A stretch of 12,665 nt of DNA from Bacteroidales bacterium. GTDB lineage: Bacteria > Bacteroidota > Bacteroidia > Bacteroidales > S143-33. Numbering within the stretch: the first letter of the stretch is position 1; each line of letters begins with the position of its first letter. The translations under genes were made by a program, and so were the position numbers. The stretch lies in contig JALWNS010000354.1 of assembly GCA_027083655.1 (NCBI GenBank), positions 1-12,665 on the forward strand, written 5' to 3'. The notes under the pieces were generated by a model. It saw only the letters and a list, made by a program, of their open reading frames with translations, searched no databases and had not been told where the DNA came from. This document shows positions 6,951-12,665 of this stretch, piece by piece.

Positions 6951-9449
6951 TTAATACAGTCCTTCACCTTCAAAATCAGATATTGCGTCATCACCCTGGT
7001 TCTGCCCCCTCTGTTTTTTGTAGTCATTGAGTCTTATTTCCAGAGTTGCAGAAATGTTAGGCGATTGCATTATATATTCATTAAGAGAATAAAAAGTAGG
7101 AGTATTAATCTCCGTCGAAAAACGCATTAGCTTGAATGGATCCCTTACAGAAAGTGTCAGGGAAGCCTTACGTTTGAAAAAATCTTGACGCACTGAGAAA
7201 CTAGTCATAATAAAAGCTTCACGTGTACCCTGCAATGTTACAGTTGGTGCGCGATAAGATCCAACTGCTTGTAAGCGTGTATTAGTAGGGAGCATAAGCA
7301 TTGCCATAAGACGCGAATTCCAAGTTAGGGTTGAGTTATCGACCTGTTGATTATCTATTTCACCTATCACCCGGTAATAATAAATGGAGCTAGAAGCATT
7401 GATCATTAACATTTTCATTAGAGATAAATTAGCAGAAAATTCGGCACCTCCTGCTATATCTTTACCGGCATTAGTCCATGTGTTAATAATAGAGTTATTG
7501 TCCCCGACTAACTGTATACGTTCAAATTTATTTTTAGTCTGGCGCCAGAATGTCTCTACCGAAAGGTAAGAGCGTTTAAAATATTTAACCACATTAAACT
7601 CATAAGAATCAGAAAAAGCAGGCAAGAGTTCTGGATTACCTTGCTGCGTTGTGTACTGGTCAACATAAGTGGGGAATGGATTTAGATACCATCCACGGGG
7701 ACGTTGTACACGGCGGCTATAACTAAGCTGCATTTGCAAGGACTGCCCAAAGCGGTGGGAAATGTGTGCACTAGGGAAGAAGTCTATCCGGTTGATTTTA
7801 AATGTTTCGTTTGTGGTAAGCTGGTTGACCTGTCGGTATGTATACTCTGATCTGAGTCCCAACTGGTAATCAAACAAATTACCTAGCTTACCTGTATATG
7901 TTAAATAAGCTCCCTGAATACTACGTATCATGTCAAAGTCATTGGTAAATTCTGTTAATTCAACCCAATCCTGGGTGCCGTATTTATCGAATAGGGAAAA
8001 ACTAGATTTCTGGTGGTAAACCCTGCCAACATAACCTGCCTCTAATTTTCTACCATTAGGCAACGGAAGCTCATAATCCACCTGTGCACGTAGCCGCATA
8101 CCGGAGCTTTGCTCCCTCGACTCCTGGTAATAGACTTCTTGTGACAATACCTGCCAATCTTGGTCTGTAGTATCCAGCTCAGTGCCGTTGACCTTATCCG
8201 GTATATAGTTGCGTATGTCTATATATGCACGTATTTTATGTCCATTATCGTTAAATTTATGCTCATAATCAATGCTTCCCTCATACAGCAGGCCTTTACG
8301 TGTAGAATATCCATTTTGAACATAATAATTCGAAGTCAAGAGAGCATCATTGACATAAAGAAATTCAGATATTTGTGTGTTTGAGAGCATGCTAAAGCCC
8401 CGGTTACCTATTTGGCCTGAAATAGATAAAGTATTTCTGTCATTTAAATAATAGCTCAATCCGCTTTTAGCCCTCCAACCTCCAAAACCAAAAACGGTAA
8501 AACCGCTCTGGTTGTACTCTGACATTGTTGTATCACCAATAATTTTCCTCTGGCTATTAATATAAGAAGGTCGCTTCCTCTGGCTAAGATCAAAAGAAAC
8601 AAAGTAATTGACTTTTGGCCGGCGGATATTAAGTATTGCATTAGCTCCTAGTGCGTTGTAATTATCATAAGAAAGTGTTACCAGTCCATTGTATCCCTTT
8701 TGTCTGCTTTGTTTTGTAATAATATTTATTATACCTGCCACTCCATCGGGGTCGTATTTAGCCGAAGGATTAGTTATAACCTCTATGCGGTCAATCTCAC
8801 TTGCTGGTATTTGCTGCAGGGCTTCCCTGCCTTCCAATACTGAGGGTTTACCGTTAATAAAAACAGTGAAGTTACTGCTTCCCCTCAGAGTGACATTGCC
8901 TTGTATATCAACTTCAACAGAAGGGATATTCTCGAGGATATCAACTGCGGTTCCCCCCACAGAGGCCAAATTCTGTTTAACATGAATAACTTTTTTATCC
9001 ACACGGTATTCAACATCCCGGGCAGTTGCTTCTACGACTACCTCTTCGATATTCTGGACATCTGTCTTGAGAGTTATACGACCTACCTTAACTATCCGGT
9101 TTTTTGCATCTACTTTGATACCCCTTATAATTTTCTTTTTAAAGCCAACAAACTTTGCTTCAAGAAAATAAGTGCCGTAAGGCACGTTTATTAATTGGAA
9201 ACGTCCTGTAGTATCAGTTAATATGCCGCTAACAATTGTAGAATCTGACATTCTGCGCAGAGTAATAGAAGAGTATGGCACAGGTTTCTGATTTTCGTCA
9301 ATTACCTGTCCCAGGATAAGCCCTTTGTTTGCTTCTAGCTCAGATGCCATCTGGGCTAAATACGAGCCTCTGTGCTTTGGCTGTTCTTGCGCCAATAGCC
9401 CTATGCTACTGATAAAGGTAAAAATTAATAAGATTGCGGTTTTTCTCAT
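6951..9449 (-). CDS. TonB-dependent receptor-like outer-membrane barrel (OMP_b-brl_3 type)
   Basis: An 832-residue outer-membrane protein. A signal peptide ends near residue 20 (SSIGLLAQ). A carboxypeptidase-regulatory-like domain covers about 45-130 (GQVIDENQKPVPYSSITL, then TDTTGRFQL and VPYGTYFLEAKFVGF). A TonB-box-like EEVVVEA lies at 135-141. The plug domain covers about 150-248 (NVTLRGSSNFTVFINGKPS, SAKYDPDGVAGIINIITK). The barrel runs from about 250 to the end and resembles the outer-membrane beta-barrel family related to TonB receptors. Unlike the first receptor it has no STN domain, so it is unlikely to signal directly through a FecR protein. It is the last gene of an operon with an ECF sigma factor, a zinc-finger anti-sigma factor and a Spy/CpxP-like protein, only 7 bases after the latter. 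After the last barrel strand there is a hydrophilic acidic tail of about 20 residues. The ligand is unknown. Confidence 0.9.
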   Translation of the reverse strand: MRKTAILLIFTFISSIGLLAQEQPKHRGSYLAQMASELEANKGLILGQVIDENQKPVPYSSITLRRMSDSTIVSGILTDTTGRFQLINVPYGTYFLEAKFVGFKKKIIRGIKVDAKNRIVKVGRITLKTDVQNIEEVVVEATARDVEYRVDKKVIHVKQNLASVGGTAVDILENIPSVEVDIQGNVTLRGSSNFTVFINGKPSVLEGREALQQIPASEIDRIEVITNPSAKYDPDGVAGIINIITKQSRQKGYNGLVTLSYDNYNALGANAILNIRRPKVNYFVSFDLSQRKRPSYINSQRKIIGDTTMSEYNQSGFTVFGFGGWRAKSGLSYYLNDRNTLSISGQIGNRGFSMLSNTQISEFLYVNDALLTSNYYVQNGYSTRKGLLYEGSIDYEHKFNDNGHKIRAYIDIRNYIPDKVNGTELDTTDQDWQVLSQEVYYQESREQSSGMRLRAQVDYELPLPNGRKLEAGYVGRVYHQKSSFSLFDKYGTQDWVELTEFTNDFDMIRSIQGAYLTYTGKLGNLFDYQLGLRSEYTYRQVNQLTTNETFKINRIDFFPSAHISHRFGQSLQMQLSYSRRVQRPRGWYLNPFPTYVDQYTTQQGNPELLPAFSDSYEFNVVKYFKRSYLSVETFWRQTKNKFERIQLVGDNNSIINTWTNAGKDIAGGAEFSANLSLMKMLMINASSSIYYYRVIGEIDNQQVDNSTLTWNSRLMAMLMLPTNTRLQAVGSYRAPTVTLQGTREAFIMTSFSVRQDFFKRKASLTLSVRDPFKLMRFSTEINTPTFYSLNEYIMQSPNISATLEIRLNDYKKQRGQNQGDDAISDFEGEGLY

Positions 9450-9456
9450 AGTATGT

Positions 9457-10044
9457 TCATTTTAGTGTGTTGTATCTACGATTACGGTATCGTGGATGTG
9501 TGTAATATTTATAACTATAAATTTGACAGAATTTTTCACGCTGGCGTCTTGTACACTTCTTGTACCAATCATTTATTAAAAGTGTATAGTCCAGAGTGAA
9601 ACGGTAATGGAGATCGGCTATTTTTTGCGAATAAAACTTAATTAGCTTCTCATCGGGATTGCGTGTACAGGCGAGACTATCTAACAAAGCCTGGTAATAT
9701 TTTAAGGAATCCATCATAGGTCTATGCGATTGTAAAAACTCCCTACGGCTATCCAGGAAATATTGCTTCTGCCGTGGGCTCAGGTCAAGCTCTTCCATTA
9801 ACCTGTTGAATCGTGGTACAACCCTACCTGTTGACCTTGGATATTGATGGACAATCTGTCCTACCCCTTCTCCTGGTTTTGCTCTAAACCTTGGAGGCCT
9901 GTCTGGGTTAACAACCTGTTCGGCAGGTACCTGGGCTTTTGATTTTTTAATATGGTACCAGATCGAACCCAATGTGGCAAAATTAAGTGAAGCCAGGAAA
10001 ATAACAGCTATTATTAGTATTTTGTTTTTTGTGTTAATGTCCAT
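9457..10044 (-). CDS. Membrane-anchored Spy/CpxP/CnrX-like periplasmic sensor or chaperone
   Basis: A 195-residue protein. Residues 8-30 form a hydrophobic helix without a clear cleavage site, so the protein is probably anchored in the inner membrane with the rest in the periplasm. A Pro/Arg-rich linker (about 38-80) leads to a helical domain with two LTxxQ-like motifs of the Spy/CpxP family: LSPRQ at 88-92 and CTRRQ at 164-168. Possible metal or redox ligands are His107 and Met110/111, His146, and Cys126, Cys164 and Cys173. The C-terminal tail (THPRYRNRRYNTLK) is strongly basic. The gene sits 12 bases after the anti-sigma gene and 7 bases before the receptor gene. By analogy with CnrX in the CnrYXH system it may sense a periplasmic metal or envelope stress and control the anti-sigma factor. 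That role is inferred from family resemblance and gene order; a protein-folding helper for the receptor is the alternative. Confidence 0.75.
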   Translation of the reverse strand: MDINTKNKILIIAVIFLASLNFATLGSIWYHIKKSKAQVPAEQVVNPDRPPRFRAKPGEGVGQIVHQYPRSTGRVVPRFNRLMEELDLSPRQKQYFLDSRREFLQSHRPMMDSLKYYQALLDSLACTRNPDEKLIKFYSQKIADLHYRFTLDYTLLINDWYKKCTRRQREKFCQIYSYKYYTHPRYRNRRYNTLK

Positions 10045-10056
10045 GGTTATTGATAT

Positions 10057-10500
10057 TTAATTGTCATCAAAAACTAAATAAGCAGTTTGGTTGAAATTAG
10101 AAAAAGTCTCTATTAGATTTTCATAATCGTCGTATATTTCATGGTCATTAGCCACTTGATAAGATTGTTCTATGTATACACGGCCTATTAAAGAACCTAT
10201 AAACACTGCTAACGCTATAGCAGCTGCAACAGCTATAGTCTCTACACTTCTGAGCCATAAAATCTTAACCTTCTTACTGCTTGTCTGGGCTATCCGTTGA
10301 TTTATCTTATTCCACAAATCACCAGAAGCCGACATTTGGGCCTCAGTATTTGCATAATCAAGCGCTAAAGCTAGTTTGTTATATTCCCGACGACATGTGG
10401 GACATTGTTCTAAATGTTCCCGTATTTGCCTCATCTGGCTCTCATCTAAATCACCATAGTAATAAAAAATAAGTTTATTTTTAACTTGGGCACATTTCAT
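10057..10500 (-). CDS. Zinc-finger (ZAS/zf-HC2) transmembrane anti-sigma factor
   Basis: A 147-residue anti-sigma factor. The N-terminal cytoplasmic domain has the ZAS signature: Cys3, then His29-x3-Cys33-x2-Cys36 within REHLEQCPTCRREY, preceded by the usual YYYGDLDE turn. One membrane helix lies at about 86-107 (ETIAVAAAIALAVFIGSLIG). The periplasmic tail is short (about 40 residues) and acidic. It would bind the ECF sigma factor encoded just upstream until an envelope signal arrives. Its start overlaps the sigma stop by four bases (10497-10500), a typical coupled sigma/anti-sigma pair. The tail could be the contact point for the Spy/CnrX-like protein encoded next; that is inference. Confidence 0.92.
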   Translation of the reverse strand: MKCAQVKNKLIFYYYGDLDESQMRQIREHLEQCPTCRREYNKLALALDYANTEAQMSASGDLWNKINQRIAQTSSKKVKILWLRSVETIAVAAAIALAVFIGSLIGRVYIEQSYQVANDHEIYDDYENLIETFSNFNQTAYLVFDDN

Positions 10501-11072
10501 TTCATTAGTTTTAGAATTTGTTTTTGAAGATTTTTTTTAGCTCTATGAATTATAACATCAACATTAGATACCGATAGGTCCATGACTTCGGCTATTTCTT
10601 TTGATGACATATTTTGGTACTGTCTGAGTACAAAAGCTATCCGTTGTTTTTTGGGCAAAGTATTAATAGCTTTGCGTAGTATTCCTGCTAGCTCTTTATT
10701 TTCTAATTTATTATGTGGATTTTTCTCATTATCTGGTATTTGTATTTCTATTCCACCGTCGTCACTTTCACGCACGAATTGACTGATGTCAACAACATTA
10801 GACGTTTTTTTCTTCGATCTTACCACATTAAGAGCGTGATTAACGGTTACCTTATAAAGCCAGGTTGAGAGCTTAGCATTACCCAGCTCCCACGAATCAA
10901 TATTTTGCCAGAGCTTGACAAATACATCTTGCACAATATCTTCGGCCAAAAAAGAATCATGAACAAAGCCCATTGCCAGGCGAAATAATTTATCCTTATA
11001 CTCATTGACAAAATCCTGAAAAACCTTCTGGTCCCTGGCCTTTAGCTTTTTTACTAATATTTCCTCATCCAT
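10497..11072 (-). CDS. ECF sigma-70 factor, partner of a ZAS anti-sigma factor
   Basis: A 191-residue ECF sigma factor. Region 2 spans about 22-88 (LAEDIVQDVFVKLWQNIDSW at 42-61, then KLSTWLYKVTVNHALNVVRS). A linker of about 40 acidic residues follows, then region 4 at about 130-182 (TLPKKQRIAFVLRQYQNMSS and the helix-turn-helix KEIAEVMDLSVSNVDVIIHRAKKNL). The ATG at 11072 is chosen; the frame also extends to a TTG at 11126, but those 18 residues do not resemble an ECF N-terminus. It heads a four-gene operon with its anti-sigma factor, a Spy/CnrX-like protein and an outer-membrane receptor. It belongs to a different ECF type from the FecR-linked factor at the left of the window. Self-activation of the operon is likely but no promoter could be recognised. 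Confidence 0.94.
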   Translation of the reverse strand: MDEEILVKKLKARDQKVFQDFVNEYKDKLFRLAMGFVHDSFLAEDIVQDVFVKLWQNIDSWELGNAKLSTWLYKVTVNHALNVVRSKKKTSNVVDISQFVRESDDGGIEIQIPDNEKNPHNKLENKELAGILRKAINTLPKKQRIAFVLRQYQNMSSKEIAEVMDLSVSNVDVIIHRAKKNLQKQILKLMK

Positions 11073-11156
11073 AAATCCCACGTACCATATAACTTGTTCA
11101 TTTGTTAGAACACCCCAAATTCCCAAACCTTACACATATACACAAATTTTTTTTCG

Positions 11157-11193
11157 CAAAAAATTAAAAAAGCCTGATCCATAAGGACCAGGC
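11157..11193 (-). terminator. Rho-independent terminator after the PP-loop gene
   Basis: On the - strand the RNA GCCUGGUCC-UUAU-GGAUCAGGC (11193 down to 11172) forms a 9-bp stem with one G-U pair, followed by a U-rich run (11171 down to about 11157). The mispairing falls as G-U on the - strand transcript but as A-C on the + strand transcript, so the - strand is the functional direction. It lies 29 bases past the PP-loop stop codon and separates that operon from the sigma operon. The roughly 85 bases between the U run and the sigma start at 11072 should hold the sigma promoter, but no clear TAnnTTTG element is visible there. Confidence 0.85.
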
Positions 11194-11221
11194 AAAGATA
11201 TAAGCCTTGTATCTGAATAGA

Positions 11222-12217
11222 TTAACCCATTACCAGTTTGTCAGAAAATAAATTGCGGTCTATTGCCTTTATGCCTTGAAAAGTCCTGCCGCCTACGACA
11301 AAAGTGTACTCTTTATGTTTATTAGCCTTGGAATAGTCAAGCATTAGTCCACATGCTATTTTTAATAATTCATCACTAGCTTTGGCATCGATTATACCTA
11401 TAGGTCCAAGCACACCTTCAGGTAACTCTATTTTAACGAAGCGTCCAATTGGATCCTGATATTTCTCAAATTGTTTTGTTTCCTTCTCATTACGGGAAAT
11501 AACCAAAAGTTTATCATCAAACCAAAAATGCCTGCCGTGGCGAATTAGATAAAAGTCACTAACGAGGTACTGGTAATGCTGTGAAAAACGCTTGAGTCGC
11601 TGAGCGAATCCTGAAACTGTCAACAGACAACCTCCTGCAGGAGTTTTATAATTTTTTATTCCAAGCTTTTCTATTAATTCCAACTGTTGGCGTCTTTGCT
11701 TTCCACGGATGCTTAGCAACCTAGCAGGGTCTATAACTCCAAGCTTTTCTGGCACAGTAGTAGGAAAATATGATATTGATAAAGGACGCACGAGATAATC
11801 TGCTATCTCTCCCAGATCTTTGTTCATGCGGTCTATATTATGTCTAGTCTGGCTTTTTCCCCTCTGATCCAGTACTTCACCCGTTGCAAGGAAGAAATTA
11901 CCTTTGCCAAATTTCTGCAATCCCCACTCCCATGCTTCTTCGATCATAAACTTGTGACAGTCGAGGCAAGGGTTAAAGAAGCGTCCATATCCATATTGAG
12001 GTGTGAAGAGCACCTTTTCGATGTATTGTTGTTGGCGCATAAGTATAACTAACTTAGCGCCGACCTGTTCCTGTGCAATATATTTAAGATGGTCATAATC
12101 GGCATTGACAAAGCCTGTTTCAACATAGATAGCATAGGTTTCGAGGCCATGATCTTTAAGCAACTTCAGTGCTATTGTGGAGTCTAGCCCACCACTAAAC
12201 AAAACAAGTGCTTTCAT
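11222..12217 (-). CDS. MnmA/ThiI-like PP-loop ATPase, probable tRNA thiolation-type enzyme
   Basis: A 331-residue protein. The ATP-pyrophosphatase P-loop SGGLDS is at 8-13. FNPCLDCHKFM (81-91) and GGCLLT (195-200) supply Cys84, Cys87 and Cys197, candidate sulfur-transfer or metal-binding cysteines. ATGEVLDQRGKSQ (111-123) resembles the GEVLGQRPMSQ segment of an MnmA-like family frequent in epsilonproteobacteria and deep-branching thermophiles, often labelled tRNA (5-methylaminomethyl-2-thiouridylate)-methyltransferase. The region after about 215 (FYLIRHGRHFWFDDKLLVISRNEKE) resembles an NFACT-R-like RNA-binding domain. The expected reaction is ATP-dependent activation of a tRNA base for thiolation, but the exact base and sulfur donor are not established from sequence. 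It lacks the layout of classical MnmA. It starts 3 bases after the RsmD-like stop codon, so both RNA-modifying enzymes are co-expressed. Confidence 0.82.
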   Translation of the reverse strand: MKALVLFSGGLDSTIALKLLKDHGLETYAIYVETGFVNADYDHLKYIAQEQVGAKLVILMRQQQYIEKVLFTPQYGYGRFFNPCLDCHKFMIEEAWEWGLQKFGKGNFFLATGEVLDQRGKSQTRHNIDRMNKDLGEIADYLVRPLSISYFPTTVPEKLGVIDPARLLSIRGKQRRQQLELIEKLGIKNYKTPAGGCLLTVSGFAQRLKRFSQHYQYLVSDFYLIRHGRHFWFDDKLLVISRNEKETKQFEKYQDPIGRFVKIELPEGVLGPIGIIDAKASDELLKIACGLMLDYSKANKHKEYTFVVGGRTFQGIKAIDRNLFSDKLVMG

Positions 12218-12220
12218 ATA

Positions 12221-12665
12221 TTATTGGTTTGTGTTTTTTGAAAAGAAAGAAAAGTGTACATGTCCATAGTGCTTATGACGGAAAAAATAAGGATGATCTG
12301 AAAAATCTAATTCTTTGGGGTGTTCGAGAATAAATATAGAGTCTTCTGGTAAAGAGTCATTAGCCATTGCAATGTCGGGTAAAGTCTCTATATCTTTAAG
12401 ATCAAAAGGGGGAGCTGCAAATATAACGTCATAATCAAGATTGCGTTCGCGAAGAAAGTTAAAAGCATCATCGCGGATAATGTTAAAAACAACCTGGTCA
12501 GTGGCGAACAATTGCTTAACTTGCGAGCGAATATAACTCACATACCGGGGATTTTTCTCGACAATAGTAATCTGTTTGACACCGCGGGATGCAAATTCAT
12601 AGCTAATACTACCACTGCCTGCAAAAAGCTCCAGGACCTTTATTTGGTCAAAGTAGTACCAATTG
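12221..12665 (-). CDS. rsmD: RsmD-like 16S rRNA (guanine966-N2)-methyltransferase, 5'-truncated by window edge
   Basis: The frame is open to the right edge; a GTG at 12541 is internal, because the sequence upstream of it continues the Rossmann fold. Visible in order from the edge are the SAM-binding motif VLELFAGSGSISYEFASRG, then ITIVEKN (acidic ribose-binding residue), and the catalytic-motif region DVIFAAPPFD. The C-terminal part contains FILEHPKEL and ends near residue 148 of the visible stretch. Roughly the first 40 residues are missing. RsmD methylates N2 of G966 in 16S rRNA using SAM. The catalytic motif, normally DPPY or DPPF, reads APPF because of a GCT codon where GAT is expected. 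That may lower activity, or it may be a base error. Co-directional with, and 3 bases before, the PP-loop gene. Confidence 0.85.
   Translation of the reverse strand, partial: NWYYFDQIKVLELFAGSGSISYEFASRGVKQITIVEKNPRYVSYIRSQVKQLFATDQVVFNIIRDDAFNFLRERNLDYDVIFAAPPFDLKDIETLPDIAMANDSLPEDSIFILEHPKELDFSDHPYFFRHKHYGHVHFSFFSKNTNQ

Noticed and set aside
8816..8830. Small hairpin GCAGGG-CTT-CCCTGC
   Set aside because: Only 6 bp, inside the plug-domain coding sequence, without a T-tract; hairpins of this size are expected by chance.
9172..9185. Short hairpin GTGCC-GTAA-GGCAC
   Set aside because: A 5-bp stem inside coding sequence; too small to interpret.
11073..11126. TTG start adding 18 residues to the second sigma factor
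   Set aside because: The extension (MGIWGVLTNEQVIWYVGF) does not resemble an ECF N-terminus, while ATG at 11072 gives a standard MDEEILVKKL start; the stretch more likely carries the promoter and leader.
11632..11643. 12-base palindrome CTCCTGCAGGAG
   Set aside because: It lies within the codons for the conserved TPAGG segment of the PP-loop protein, has no loop, and has no flanking regulatory context.
11660..11750. 13-base direct repeat TCCAAGCTTTTCT at 11660-11672 and 11738-11750
   Set aside because: Both copies encode EKLG in the PP-loop protein on the - strand and no further copies were seen, so coincidence of codon use is sufficient.

Overview
The window looks like a chromosomal segment of a Bacteroidota bacterium, probably Bacteroidales or a relative. 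The evidence is FecR-type anti-sigma and DUF4249 families, TonB-dependent receptors that begin with a carboxypeptidase-regulatory-like domain, AT-rich DNA, A/T-rich start regions without Shine-Dalgarno sequences, and TAnnTTTG-like promoter elements. The genus cannot be fixed from sequence alone. Genes pack the window closely; no gene-free stretch exceeds about 185 bases. No RNA gene, CRISPR array, insertion sequence or phage gene was seen.

Left part, + strand. A membrane sensor that enters from the left edge (periplasmic helical region, membrane helix, HAMP, GAF, coiled coil, PAS; no kinase or other output domain) is followed by a four-gene cell-surface signalling module. The module consists of an ECF sigma factor, a FecR-type anti-sigma factor, a TonB-dependent transducer with an N-terminal STN domain (it overlaps fecR by 4 bases), and a DUF4249 lipoprotein 3 bases later. 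This is the FecI-FecR-FecA logic: ligand at the outer membrane, STN contact with FecR across the periplasm, release of sigma. Here the usual SusD lipoprotein is replaced by DUF4249.

Middle. A perfect, symmetric 16-base inverted repeat with A and T tracts lies between two converging operons and probably terminates both.

Right part, - strand. A second, unrelated ECF module reads leftwards: ECF sigma factor, zinc-finger anti-sigma factor with one membrane helix (4-base overlap), a membrane-anchored Spy/CpxP/CnrX-like protein, and an 832-residue outer-membrane TonB-receptor-like barrel. The order resembles CnrH-CnrY-CnrX metal sensing, but the module ends in an outer-membrane receptor-like protein and not an efflux pump. 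Further right, and separated by a Rho-independent terminator, are an MnmA-like PP-loop ATPase and the 3' part of an RsmD-like 16S rRNA methyltransferase, which runs off the right edge.

Most worth checking: the Spy/CnrX-like protein inside the second sigma/anti-sigma/receptor operon; a perfect 12-bp stem with a 5-base loop inside the STN coding region of the first receptor gene; and an Asp-to-Ala change in the catalytic (D/N)PP(Y/F) motif of the RsmD-like protein.
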